Assembly: GCA_900543145.1 (NCBI GenBank) | Contig: UQPZ01000011.1 | Span: 1 to 51,075 of the forward strand | Direction of reading: 5' to 3' | Length of the DNA: 51,075 nt | Source of the DNA: an uncultured Ruminococcus sp. | Lineage (GTDB): Bacteria; Bacillota; Clostridia; Oscillospirales; Ruminococcaceae | In this document: piece by piece, positions 33,468 through 41,854 of the stretch | How positions within the stretch are numbered: position 1 is the stretch's first letter | Layout: every line of letters begins with the position of its first letter | Program-made: the position numbers and the translations under genes | The notes under the pieces: generated by a model | What the model saw: the letters and a program-made list of their open reading frames with translations, nothing else | Told to the model about the DNA's origin: nothing | The model's database searches: none

Positions 33468-34559
33468 ATGCTGCGTGAGGGTGAGATCAGAATTCCGTCT
33501 GGGTGTGCAATATCGGGGATAATTTCAAAAAGCGGTAAAAATATAAACGGCTCGGAGATAGTTAGATCTATAGCTACTATGCACGACCGTTCAAACGGTC
33601 TGGGCGGAGGGTTCGCCGGTTACGGAATTTATCCGCAGTACGCCGATCATTACGCTTTTCATGTTTTCTATGATGGAAATAAGGCGAGAGAAGAATGCGA
33701 GAGATTTCTTGATAAGCATTTTGATATAATAAACCTTTCAAAGATACCTGTAAGGAAAAGCGATAGGATAACGGCAGAACCCCTTATCTGGAGGTATTTT
33801 GTTGCTCCCCTGCCGACAAAGCTGAAAGATTCACACCTTGACGAAAAGGAATTTGTAACAAGGTGCGTTATAAATGTAAACGCCAATATCGAAGGAGCGT
33901 ATGTTTTCTCCTGCGGAAAGAATATGGGAGTTTTCAAGGCTGTAGGCTACCCGGAGGACGTGGGGGAATATTTCAGGCTTGATGAATACGAAGGCTATTC
34001 CTGGACTGCTCACGGAAGGTATCCTACCAATACACCGGGGTGGTGGGGCGGCGCGCACCCCTTTGCAATGCTTGACTACTCGATAGTTCATAACGGCGAA
34101 ATCTCAAGCTACGACGCAAACAGACGAAATATTGAGATGTACGGCTATAAATGCACCCTTCAGACCGATACCGAGGTAATTACATATATTATCGACTATC
34201 TGCTGAGAAAACAGAAGCTTACGCTTGAGGAGTGCGCCGAGGTTATCGCCGCACCGTTCTGGTCAACGATCGAAAGAATGAGCAAGGAGGACGCTGACAG
34301 AGCGAAATATCTTAGAAATACGTTTTCAAGTCTGCTTATAACAGGGCCGTTTTCAATAATCCTCGGCTTCGAGGGAGGACTGATGGCGCTTAACGACCGT
34401 CTGAAGCTTCGCTCAATGGTTATCGGTGAAAAAGACGACAGGGTGTATATGGCAAGTGAAGAATGTGCTGTAAGAGTTATAGAGCCTGAACTTGACAAAA
34501 TATGGACTCCGAAAGGCGGAGAACCGGTAATAGTCACGCTGGACAGCTGTAAAAGATGA
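33468..34559 (+). CDS. glxB: Glutamate synthase, class II glutamine amidotransferase subunit (split GltB type)
   Basis: Hydrolyses glutamine and hands ammonia to the FMN subunit. The 363-aa chain is only the amidotransferase domain of glutamate synthase: GCAISGI (candidate nucleophile Cys13), GRYPTNTPGWWGG, AMLDYSIVHNGEISSYD and LQTDTEVITY. In most members the Cys is residue 1 or 2 after Met; here 12 residues precede it, so cleavage of a propeptide or a variant mechanism is implied. A clean Shine-Dalgarno (AAGGAGGAAA) lies just before the ATG. It is the first gene of a six-gene nitrogen cluster (plus an ANTAR gene). The symbol follows the split-family convention. Confidence 0.88.
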   Translation: MLREGEIRIPSGCAISGIISKSGKNINGSEIVRSIATMHDRSNGLGGGFAGYGIYPQYADHYAFHVFYDGNKAREECERFLDKHFDIINLSKIPVRKSDRITAEPLIWRYFVAPLPTKLKDSHLDEKEFVTRCVINVNANIEGAYVFSCGKNMGVFKAVGYPEDVGEYFRLDEYEGYSWTAHGRYPTNTPGWWGGAHPFAMLDYSIVHNGEISSYDANRRNIEMYGYKCTLQTDTEVITYIIDYLLRKQKLTLEECAEVIAAPFWSTIERMSKEDADRAKYLRNTFSSLLITGPFSIILGFEGGLMALNDRLKLRSMVIGEKDDRVYMASEECAVRVIEPELDKIWTPKGGEPVIVTLDSCKR

Positions 34560-34589
34560 TATTTTCAAGTAAGAAGGGATGGTATTGAA

Positions 34590-36095
34590 ATGGCTGTAGA
34601 TTTTCTTTATCCCGAATATGAGATAGTAAGGGATTACAATAAATGTATCGGCTGCCGGGTATGTGAAAGGCAGTGCGCTAACTGTGCTCATTCGTATGAC
34701 GAGGAGCTTGATAAAATGGTATCGGACGATTCAAAATGCGTTAACTGTCACAGATGTGTTTCGCTTTGTCCGACAAGAGCGCTTAAAATCGTTCATACAG
34801 ACCACACGTTTAAGCATAATTCAAACTGGACAGGAGAAACGATTGCTGAAATATACCGTCAGGCAGGCTCGGGCGGAGTGCTGCTTTCGTCAATGGGAAA
34901 TCCGAAAAATTATCCTGTCTACTGGGATAAAATACTGCTCAACGCTTCGCAGGTTACAAATCCTCCGATCGATCCGCTGAGAGAGCCTATGGAAACAAAG
35001 GTATTTCTGGGCGCAAAGCCGAAGAAGATAGAGAGGGACGAAAATGGCAGGCTAATAAATAATCTTTCGCCGCAGCTGGAGCTTTCTTCTCCGATAATGT
35101 TTTCAGCAATGTCCTACGGCTCTATAAGCTATAATGCTCACGAAAGCCTTGCAAAAGCTGCGCAGGAGCTTGGAATTTACTACAATACCGGAGAGGGCGG
35201 ACTTCACCCCGATTTCTATAAATACGGGCCTAACACAATAGTACAGGTAGCCTCCGGACGTTTCGGCGTTTCAAAAGATTACCTTAAAGCCGGAGCGGCT
35301 ATTGAAATAAAAATGGGGCAGGGCGCAAAGCCGGGTATCGGCGGACATCTTCCCGGGATCAAGGTTTCCGAGGATATTTCAAAGACAAGAATGATACCCG
35401 AAGGCTCGGACGCTATTTCCCCTGCTCCTCATCATGATATTTATTCAATAGAGGATCTGAGACAGCTTGTTTATTCGCTCAAGGAGGCTTCAGACTATGA
35501 AAAGCCGGTTATCGTAAAGATCGCCGCAGTTCATAATGTTGCGGCTATAGCTTCGGGTATTGCCAGAAGCGGAGCGGATATTATCGCTATTGACGGCTTC
35601 CGCGGAGGAACAGGAGCTGCCCCAACAAGGATAAGGGACAACGTCGGAATCCCTATTGAGCTTGCTCTTGCCGCGGTAGATCAGCGGCTGAGGGACGAAG
35701 GGATAAGGGATAACGTTTCAGTGGTTACAGGAGGTTCTATACGTTCGTCAGCGGATGTTGTAAAGGCAATTGCCCTTGGCGCTGACGCTGTATATATTGC
35801 GACCGCCGCCGTTCTTGCGCTTGGCTGTCATCTTTGCAGGACCTGTCAGACAGGTAAGTGCAACTGGGGTATCGCTACTCAGCGTGAGGACCTTGTAAGA
35901 AGGCTGAATCCGGAGATCGGCTATAAAAGACTAGTCAATCTTGTACGTGCATGGGATCATGAGATAAAGGAAATAATGGGCGGAATGGGCATCAATTCTA
36001 TAGAAGCTCTTAAGGGAAACAGGCTTATGTTAAGGGGAATAGGACTTACCGAAAAAGAGCTTTCGATCCTCGGAATAAAGCATGCCGGTGAATAA
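34590..36095 (+). CDS. glxD: Glutamate synthase, FMN-binding catalytic subunit with N-terminal ferredoxin domain (archaeal type)
   Basis: Makes glutamate from 2-oxoglutarate and amidotransferase ammonia at FMN. N-terminal residues 10-75 carry two [4Fe-4S] motifs (CIGCRVCERQC and CVNCHRCVSLCP). The FMN barrel (about 90-490) has SPIMFSAMSYGSIS, GEGGLHPD, GQGAKPGIGGHLPG and the [3Fe-4S] cysteines of CHLCRTCQTGKC. Length 501 aa fits the archaeal-type stand-alone subunit. It lies 30 bases downstream of the amidotransferase gene. Confidence 0.92.
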   Translation: MAVDFLYPEYEIVRDYNKCIGCRVCERQCANCAHSYDEELDKMVSDDSKCVNCHRCVSLCPTRALKIVHTDHTFKHNSNWTGETIAEIYRQAGSGGVLLSSMGNPKNYPVYWDKILLNASQVTNPPIDPLREPMETKVFLGAKPKKIERDENGRLINNLSPQLELSSPIMFSAMSYGSISYNAHESLAKAAQELGIYYNTGEGGLHPDFYKYGPNTIVQVASGRFGVSKDYLKAGAAIEIKMGQGAKPGIGGHLPGIKVSEDISKTRMIPEGSDAISPAPHHDIYSIEDLRQLVYSLKEASDYEKPVIVKIAAVHNVAAIASGIARSGADIIAIDGFRGGTGAAPTRIRDNVGIPIELALAAVDQRLRDEGIRDNVSVVTGGSIRSSADVVKAIALGADAVYIATAAVLALGCHLCRTCQTGKCNWGIATQREDLVRRLNPEIGYKRLVNLVRAWDHEIKEIMGGMGINSIEALKGNRLMLRGIGLTEKELSILGIKHAGE

Positions 36096-36178
36096 TTTTT
36101 GTATTGTCGGCAGTCATGACAAAATTCGGGAAATCAAAAAAGCCTTTGACATTTCCAACAAAATTATAAAAATATATT

Positions 36179-36250
36179 TGTGCAAGTAAACGATTTATAT
36201 TTTAATAAAAAACTTTTTCGTTCATAGTTGCACATTTGCGTGCAACTTTT
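36179..36250 (+). promoter_or_regulatory. Mid-cluster attenuator-like structure
   Basis: The 249-bp gap before the ferredoxin gene has a terminator-like hairpin, AGTTGCAC-ATTTGC-GTGCAACT (36226-36247), followed by T and C runs. Its 5' arm can pair instead with TGTGCAA at 36179-36185 (with AACGA/TCGTT extending it), so the two are mutually exclusive. TTGACA occurs upstream (about 36145-36150) without an ideal -10. The loop lacks the ANTAR G4. A C5/G5 stem at 36251-36279 follows. Confidence 0.5.
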
Positions 36251-36344
36251 CCCCCTTTTTCGCCTATTAGTAGAGGGGGTCGTTTTCAGACGGACTTCGG
36301 GAAGCTGGTTTTAAGAATAATTAAGATTAAGGTTGGGCAGTATT

Positions 36345-36776
36345 ATGAAACGAATTTATGTAAATGAAAAGTGGTGTCTTGGCTGTCATCTTTGCGAGTA
36401 TAACTGCGCTTACGCAAACTCAGGCAAGGACGATATGGTCAAGGCGCTGAAAAATGTAAAGATCAATCCTCGGATAAGGATCGAGGAGAAAAACGGGATC
36501 GCCTTTGCGGTACAGTGCCGTCACTGCGAAGAGCCGCTGTGCGTTAAGGCCTGTATTACCGGTGCGCTTTCGGTCAGGGAAGGGATAATCGAGGTAGACA
36601 GGGAAAAGTGCGTCGGCTGCTTTACCTGTATTCTTTCCTGTCCGTACGGAGCGATAATGCCGGACGACGATGGTCACGCCGTTCAGAAGTGCGAGCTGTG
36701 CATAAAAAATGCAAACGGACAGCCCGCCTGTGTTGCCGGATGTCCTAATAAGGCTATAGTTTTTGAGGAAAGATAA
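36345..36776 (+). CDS. Polyferredoxin-type electron transfer protein (four [4Fe-4S] motifs)
   Basis: A 143-aa iron-sulfur protein of the HycB/DmsB-like type. Four Cys groups: CLGCHLCEYNC, CRHCEEPLCVKAC, CVGCFTCILSCP and CELCIKNANGQPACVAGCP. It probably carries electrons between the FAD protein encoded next and the FMN subunit of glutamate synthase. A TTG at 36333 gives a longer frame; ATG at 36345 is preferred, although its Shine-Dalgarno (AAGGTTGGG) is weak. It precedes the FAD gene by 12 bases. Confidence 0.88.
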   Translation: MKRIYVNEKWCLGCHLCEYNCAYANSGKDDMVKALKNVKINPRIRIEEKNGIAFAVQCRHCEEPLCVKACITGALSVREGIIEVDREKCVGCFTCILSCPYGAIMPDDDGHAVQKCELCIKNANGQPACVAGCPNKAIVFEER

Positions 36777-36788
36777 GGGGGCGTAAAT

Positions 36789-38015
36789 ATGAGTAAATAT
36801 GTTATTATCGGAAACTCGGCAGGAGCGATAGGCTGCGTCGAGGGAATAAGAAGCGTCGATAAGGATTCGGAGATCGTGCTTATATCAAGCGAGCCGTACC
36901 ATACCTATTCACGTCCGCTTATCTCCTATCTGCTGTGGGGGAAAACCGATGAGCAGAGAATGAAGTATCGTCCCGACAGCTTCTATCAGGACAATAACGT
37001 CAAAACAATGCTCGGTAAAACGGCAGTAAGCATTGACAGCGCAAATAAATGTGTAAGGCTTGATTCAGGCGAGTGCATTTGTTATGACAGTCTGCTTGCG
37101 GCAACCGGTTCTTCTCCCTTTGTTCCCGTTATTAAGGGACTGGATACCGTTGAGAAAAAGTTCACCTTTATGAAGCTTGATGACGCTTACGCTTTGGAAA
37201 AGGAACTGAAGCCTGATTCCAGGGTACTTGTTATAGGAGCAGGTCTCATCGGACTGAAATGCGTAGAGGGAATTGCCGGAAGGGTCGGAGAAATTACCGT
37301 TGCCGACATGGCGGACAGGATACTGCCATCGGTTCTCGATCATGAGGGAGCGCAGCTTGTTCAGAGCTTTATCGAGGAGCGGGGAGTTAAATTCTGTCTT
37401 GGCGACAGTGCGGCTGAGTTCAGTAAAAACAAGGCGGTTCTTAAAAGCGGAAAAGAGATCGATTTTGATATTTTGGTGTTGGCTGTGGGAGTACGTCCGA
37501 ACGTTTCACTTCTCAGGGAAGCAGGCGCAGAGGTAAACAGAGGCGTAGTTACCGATGAGAAATGCCGCACTTCGGTCAAGGATATTTATGCGGCGGGCGA
37601 CTGCACCGAATCCTACGATATTTCCGCCGGAGCAAGCAGAATACTTGCGCTTCTGCCCAACGCATATTTGCAGGGGGAAGCTGCCGGAATAAATATGGCA
37701 GGCGGCGAAAAGCTTTATGATAACGCAATACCTATGAACGCAATGGGAATGTTCGGCTATCATATGATAACAGCAGGTACATATGAGGGCGAGGTTTATG
37801 CCGAAAAAAGCGGCAGGAACTACAAGAAGCTCTTTTATAAGGACAACAGGCTTGTCGGATATATCATGATAGGCGATATTGCAAGAGCGGGGATCTATAC
37901 CGGACTTATCAAGAAAAAGACTCCGTTGGATTCCATTGATTTTGAACTGATAAAAGCCAGACCTCAGCTTATGGCTTTTTCAAAAAAGAAGCGCGCTGAG
38001 TTTCTTGCGAGATAA
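36789..38015 (+). CDS. FAD/NAD(P)-dependent oxidoreductase of the glutamate synthase cluster
   Basis: A 408-aa pyridine-nucleotide-disulfide-type flavoprotein. FAD-binding fold IIGNSAGAIGCVEGIR, AATGSSPFVP, the NAD(P) fold VLVIGAGLIGLKCVEG and the second FAD motif DIYAAGDCTE are all present. There is no redox-active Cys pair, so it acts as an NAD(P)H dehydrogenase feeding the ferredoxin, functionally standing in for GltD. Located between the polyferredoxin and GXGXG genes with gaps of 12 and 22 bases. NADH versus NADPH is not decidable here. Confidence 0.88.
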   Translation: MSKYVIIGNSAGAIGCVEGIRSVDKDSEIVLISSEPYHTYSRPLISYLLWGKTDEQRMKYRPDSFYQDNNVKTMLGKTAVSIDSANKCVRLDSGECICYDSLLAATGSSPFVPVIKGLDTVEKKFTFMKLDDAYALEKELKPDSRVLVIGAGLIGLKCVEGIAGRVGEITVADMADRILPSVLDHEGAQLVQSFIEERGVKFCLGDSAAEFSKNKAVLKSGKEIDFDILVLAVGVRPNVSLLREAGAEVNRGVVTDEKCRTSVKDIYAAGDCTESYDISAGASRILALLPNAYLQGEAAGINMAGGEKLYDNAIPMNAMGMFGYHMITAGTYEGEVYAEKSGRNYKKLFYKDNRLVGYIMIGDIARAGIYTGLIKKKTPLDSIDFELIKARPQLMAFSKKKRAEFLAR

Positions 38016-38037
38016 GTGCAGTAAGGGGGAATAATTT

Positions 38038-38760
38038 ATGAAGATCACAGCAGGTTCAATGCATTTTAAGGAGCTTAACGAAAAGCTGAAGTCCTGTACC
38101 GACGAGCCGGTAGTAATAGACAGCTGTCTTGGACAAAGGTATATAGCCTCGGGTAGAAGCAGGGGCGATATTATTATAAACGGAACTCCGGGAAACGCTC
38201 TGGGGGCATATCTTGACGGAAGCGATATTACCGTTTACGGCAACGCTCAGGACGCTGCAGGAGATACTATGAACAGCGGAACTATTACTGTTTTCGGCTC
38301 GTCCGGCGACGCAACAGGCTACGCTATGAGAGGCGGCAGGATCTACGTCAGGGGAAACGCCGGCTACAGAGCGGGCATCCATATGAAATCGTATATGGAG
38401 CATATTCCGGTGCTTGTTATCGGAGGAAGCGCCGGATCATTTTTGGGAGAATATCAGGCGGGAGGATATATTATCGTTCTGGGGCTTGATTCAGAGGGCG
38501 AAGCTCCCGTCGGAAATTTCTGCGGAACGGGAATGCACGGCGGAAAAATATTTCTGAGAACAGAAACGCTTCCGCAAGATCTTCCGGCTCAGGTAAAGGC
38601 GGCGGAGGCGGAAGAAAATGATATGGCGGAGATCGACGAGTATATTTCGGAATTTTGCGGAAAGTTCGGAATTGATAAGGACGAGGTGATCAACAGCAGG
38701 TTCTATGTCCTGACTCCCGACACAAAAAATCCTTATAAACAGCTTTACACGGCAAATTAA
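38038..38760 (+). CDS. glxC: Glutamate synthase GXGXG-domain subunit (GltB C-terminal domain)
   Basis: A 240-aa beta-helix protein equal to the last domain of GltB, which shapes the ammonia channel in the full-length enzyme. Repeats of G-x-x-G-x-x-x-G are visible: GSDITVYGNAQDAAGDTMNS, GSSGDATGYAMRGG and GNAGYRAGIHM, spaced about 20 residues. With glxB and glxD it completes a three-part glutamate synthase. Another 44 residues of mixed character follow the helix. Confidence 0.9.
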   Translation: MKITAGSMHFKELNEKLKSCTDEPVVIDSCLGQRYIASGRSRGDIIINGTPGNALGAYLDGSDITVYGNAQDAAGDTMNSGTITVFGSSGDATGYAMRGGRIYVRGNAGYRAGIHMKSYMEHIPVLVIGGSAGSFLGEYQAGGYIIVLGLDSEGEAPVGNFCGTGMHGGKIFLRTETLPQDLPAQVKAAEAEENDMAEIDEYISEFCGKFGIDKDEVINSRFYVLTPDTKNPYKQLYTAN

Positions 38761-38858
38761 ATGTTGTATAATAATAAAAGATCATTTTCGGCAGCTTATG
38801 AGCAGTCAGGAAAGGATCACAACTATAGCAAAAATTGCGGCGGCGGGAGGAAAAGCGT

Positions 38859-40175
38859 ATGAAATATACTGAAAAAGAGGTACTGCAGTTCATTGAGGAA
38901 AATGACGTAAAATTTGTAAAGCTGATGTTCTGCGATATATTCGGGCGGCTGAAAACAATTTCTGTAATTTCTCGGGAGCTTGCAAAGGTTTTTGAGAGAG
39001 GACTTGCTTTTGACGCTTCAAAGGTAGAGGGTTTTATGAATATTACCGATGGGGATCTGCTGCTTTTCCCCGATCCTAATACGCTTTCGCTGCTGCCGTG
39101 GAGACCTCAGCAGGGCAGGGTCGTAAGGTTTTTCTGTAATATCAGAAACAGCGACGGAACGCCCTTTGACGGCGACGGAAGATTTTTTCTTAAAACCGCT
39201 ATGGATTACGCTCGTTCCAAGGGATATATTTTTCAGATAGGAACATCCTGCGAATTTTATGTTTTTGAAACTGACCAGAACGGAATGCCAACTAAGATTC
39301 CGCACGATTACGCCGGCTACTGCGACGTTGCTCCAGCAGACAGAGGGGAAAATCTAAGAAGGGATATTTGCCTTACGCTTGAACAGATGGATATTGTTCC
39401 CGAAAGCTCCAGGCATGAGGCGGGGCCGGGGCAGAACGAGATAGATTTTCAGTATTCTAACGCTCTTAACGCAGCGGATAATCTTATTACTTTTAAAAAC
39501 GTAGTCAAGTCTGTTGCGTCAAGAAACGGAATGTTTGCCTCTTTTATGCCGAAGCCTTTGCCGGACAAATGCGGCAGCGGTCTGCATATTTATCTTTCCT
39601 GTATAAGAAACGGAAAAAATATATTCAGTACGAAAACCGATTTTCCTGAAGAAGCAAAGAGCATGATCGCCGGTATCCTCAGGGAGATACGTGCTATGAC
39701 GTTATTTATGAACAGTACCACCAATTCATATTCAAGGCTCGGAGAGCATCTTGCACCGAAATATGTTACCTGGACTCATAAAAATTACGCTCAGCTTATG
39801 AGAGCGCCGTTAAGCGCAAGTGAAGAAAATGAAATGATCCTTCGTTCTCCTGACAATACCTGCAATCCGTATTTTGTGCTGGGTCTTCTTATATACGCTT
39901 GTCTTAAAGGAGCGGCGGAGAAAGTACAATTATGCGGTCCTGCCGATTTTGATCTGCACAGCGCTGACGCAGAAACGCTTGCCGGCTTTGAGAGGCTGCC
40001 CTCAAGTCTTGAGGAAGCGGTAAACTGCGCTGAAAAAAGCGAGTTTTTAAGAGAGCATCTTCCTGAAAGAACTCTGGATTACTATATTTCACGGAAAAAG
40101 TCGGCATGGAAGGAATATATAGGAGCTCAGGACAGAGAGCTGTATGAATCGGTAAAATATTTCCGCACACTTTAA
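38859..40175 (+). CDS. glnA: Glutamine synthetase
   Basis: Makes glutamine from glutamate, ammonia and ATP. Type I-like chain of 438 aa: beta-grasp N-domain (KLMFCDIFGRLK), then catalytic parts TSCEFYVFETD, EAGPGQNEIDFQY, GSGLHIYLS (usual GNGMH region altered), TNSYSRL and RSPDNTCNPYF. It lacks the adenylylation Tyr motif of enterobacterial enzymes as far as I can see. A TTG frame begins at 38835, but GGGAGG lies before the ATG at 38859. It pairs with the split glutamate synthase to form a GS-GOGAT unit. Confidence 0.92.
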   Translation: MKYTEKEVLQFIEENDVKFVKLMFCDIFGRLKTISVISRELAKVFERGLAFDASKVEGFMNITDGDLLLFPDPNTLSLLPWRPQQGRVVRFFCNIRNSDGTPFDGDGRFFLKTAMDYARSKGYIFQIGTSCEFYVFETDQNGMPTKIPHDYAGYCDVAPADRGENLRRDICLTLEQMDIVPESSRHEAGPGQNEIDFQYSNALNAADNLITFKNVVKSVASRNGMFASFMPKPLPDKCGSGLHIYLSCIRNGKNIFSTKTDFPEEAKSMIAGILREIRAMTLFMNSTTNSYSRLGEHLAPKYVTWTHKNYAQLMRAPLSASEENEMILRSPDNTCNPYFVLGLLIYACLKGAAEKVQLCGPADFDLHSADAETLAGFERLPSSLEEAVNCAEKSEFLREHLPERTLDYYISRKKSAWKEYIGAQDRELYESVKYFRTL

Positions 40176-40222
40176 ACTCATGACGGAAACGATCAACAGT
40201 CAGAATGAGGGGGTGTGTCGGA

Positions 40223-40792
40223 ATGGATAGGGTCCTTATCGTATCCAGCAGCGAAAAGGCGTCCGAGACCATAGCTTTGCTGATAAAGGAAGCCTTTCCC
40301 GTATGCAGGCAGTCGACGGTAAATTCAGGCTTGGAGGCAAGGCGCATTGCCGTATCGGGCAGCTATGACGCAGTTATTATAAATTGTCCGCTTTCCGACG
40401 AATACGGAAACGAGCTTGCGGAGCTTATTACCGATTCGACCGTAGCCAGCTGTATTCTTATAGTCAGGTCTGAAAGTTCCGATTCTGTCAGCGAAAGGGT
40501 AGAGGATATGGGCGTTATGGTAATTCCAAAGCCGTTGAACAGGCAGGTATTCTATCAGGCGCTGAAGTTTGTCAACGCTTCAAGGAAAAGGCTGCTGGGA
40601 CTTCAGAACGAGAACATAAAGCTTCATAAAAAGCTTGAGGAGATCAGAAATGTAAACCGCGCGAAGCTTGCGCTTATGCAGTATCTTAAATTTACCGAAC
40701 AGCAGGCGCACAGGTATCTGGAAAAGCAGGCGATGGATCTTAGGGTCACAAAAAACGAGGTGGCCTTAAAGGTAATAAAAATGTACGAATAG
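40223..40792 (+). CDS. ANTAR-domain antiterminator (NitR-like) with receiver-like N-terminus
   Basis: RNA-binding regulator that prevents termination in leaders carrying hexaloop hairpins. The N-terminal 120 residues look like a receiver domain but the phospho-acceptor position is poorly conserved (VIINCPLSDEY where a conserved Asp would be). A helical linker leads to the ANTAR domain (about 135-189): VNRAKLALMQYL, KFTEQQAHRYLEKQAMD, EVALKVI. The start is Met at 40223 rather than 40205, with GGGGTG upstream. A glnA-ANTAR gene pair is known as glnA-nitR in solventogenic clostridia. Its likely target here is the leader at 33347. Confidence 0.88.
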   Translation: MDRVLIVSSSEKASETIALLIKEAFPVCRQSTVNSGLEARRIAVSGSYDAVIINCPLSDEYGNELAELITDSTVASCILIVRSESSDSVSERVEDMGVMVIPKPLNRQVFYQALKFVNASRKRLLGLQNENIKLHKKLEEIRNVNRAKLALMQYLKFTEQQAHRYLEKQAMDLRVTKNEVALKVIKMYE

Positions 40793-40850
40793 TTTTTGTG
40801 TTCAAAGTGTTAAAATATAATAACAATATTGTTAAATTGGAGAAAATCCG

Positions 40851-40879
40851 TTGCAATTTGACCTGTGAGAGAGTATAAT
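40851..40879 (+). promoter_or_regulatory. Promoter of fba
   Basis: TTGCAA (40851-40856), 17-bp spacer, TATAAT (40874-40879). Confidence 0.75.
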
Positions 40880-40920
40880 ATATTTGTTGTTTAAAAATGC
40901 ACGACGAAAGGGTGTTTATA

Positions 40921-41784
40921 ATGTTGGTTTCAACTAAGGAAATGATGGCTAAGGCCGTTGAGGGACACTATGCGGTAGGTCAGTTCAATATCAACAATCT
41001 TGAATGGACAAAGGCTATTCTTCTTACTGCTCAGGAGCTTAACTCGCCTGTTATTCTGGGAGTTTCAGAGGGCGCAGGAAAGTATATGTGCGGCTATAAG
41101 ACGGTAGTAGGAATGGTAAACGGAATGCTGGAGGAGCTTAATATTACAGTTCCTGTTGCTCTTCACCTCGACCATGGCTCTTTTGAGGGCGCAAAGGCCT
41201 GCATCAATGCCGGATTCTCGTCAATTATGTTTGACGGTTCTCATTATCCTATTGAAGAAAACATTGCAAAGACAACTGCTCTTGTAAACACCTGTGACGT
41301 TTTAGGTATATCCCTTGAAGCCGAGGTCGGTTCGATCGGCGGCGAAGAGGACGGAGTTATCGGAGCAGGCGAATGTGCTGATCCTGATGAATGCAAGATG
41401 ATCGCTGATCTCGGAGTAACAATGCTTGCTGCCGGTATCGGAAACATTCACGGTAAATATCCTGAAAACTGGGCAGGACTTTCATTTGAAACTCTTGCGG
41501 CAGTTAAGGAAAGAGTAGGAGATATGCCGTTGGTACTTCACGGCGGTACAGGAATTCCTGCTGATATGATCAAGAAGGCTATTTCACTGGGCGTTGCAAA
41601 AATCAATGTAAATACTGAATGTCAGCTTTCGTTCCAGGAGGCTACAAGAAAGTATATTGAGGACGGCAAGGATCTCCAGGGCAAGGGCTTTGACCCAAGA
41701 AAGCTTCTGGCTCCGGGCTTTGAGGCAATTAAGGCTACCGTTAAGGAAAAGATGGAGCTTTTCGGTTCTGTAGGTAAGGCGTAA
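40921..41784 (+). CDS. fba: Class II fructose-1,6-bisphosphate aldolase
   Basis: Zinc enzyme of glycolysis that splits fructose-1,6-bisphosphate to DHAP and glyceraldehyde-3-phosphate. Zinc and catalytic motifs: HLDHGSFEGAKACI, FDGSHYP, EAEVGSIGGEEDG, GNIHGKYP and LHGGTGIP. Length 287 aa is normal. A longer frame starts at 40897, but GAAAGGGTG precedes the ATG at 40921. No terminator is seen before the preQ1-like element, so the queT gene may be on the same transcript. Confidence 0.95.
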   Translation: MLVSTKEMMAKAVEGHYAVGQFNINNLEWTKAILLTAQELNSPVILGVSEGAGKYMCGYKTVVGMVNGMLEELNITVPVALHLDHGSFEGAKACINAGFSSIMFDGSHYPIEENIAKTTALVNTCDVLGISLEAEVGSIGGEEDGVIGAGECADPDECKMIADLGVTMLAAGIGNIHGKYPENWAGLSFETLAAVKERVGDMPLVLHGGTGIPADMIKKAISLGVAKINVNTECQLSFQEATRKYIEDGKDLQGKGFDPRKLLAPGFEAIKATVKEKMELFGSVGKA

Positions 41785-41803
41785 GTTTAATATACAATAT
41801 AAT

Positions 41804-41846
41804 ACGAGTGTAACCCAGACCACCACTCGATAATAAAAACAAGGAG
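41804..41846 (+). promoter_or_regulatory. preQ1-I-like riboswitch masking the queT Shine-Dalgarno
   Basis: P1 CGAGTG (41805-41810) pairs with CACTCG (41824-41829). The loop contains TAACCC and ACCACC. The tail ATAATAAAAACAAGGAG is A-rich and ends in the Shine-Dalgarno. This follows the Thermoanaerobacter-type preQ1-I plan, where loop Cs pair with the GG of the Shine-Dalgarno to form an H-type pseudoknot and block translation when preQ1 binds. The queT gene starts 8 bases later, which supports the call. Confidence 0.72.
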
Positions 41847-41854
41847 AAATCAGT

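Noticed and set aside
36226..36247. ANTAR-target hairpin in the mid-cluster gap
   Set aside because: Loop ATTTGC has A1 but T, not G, at position 4.
41798..41803. TATAAT as promoter of queT
   Set aside because: RNA starting from it would lack the 5' strand of the riboswitch P1 stem, and no fitting -35 was seen.
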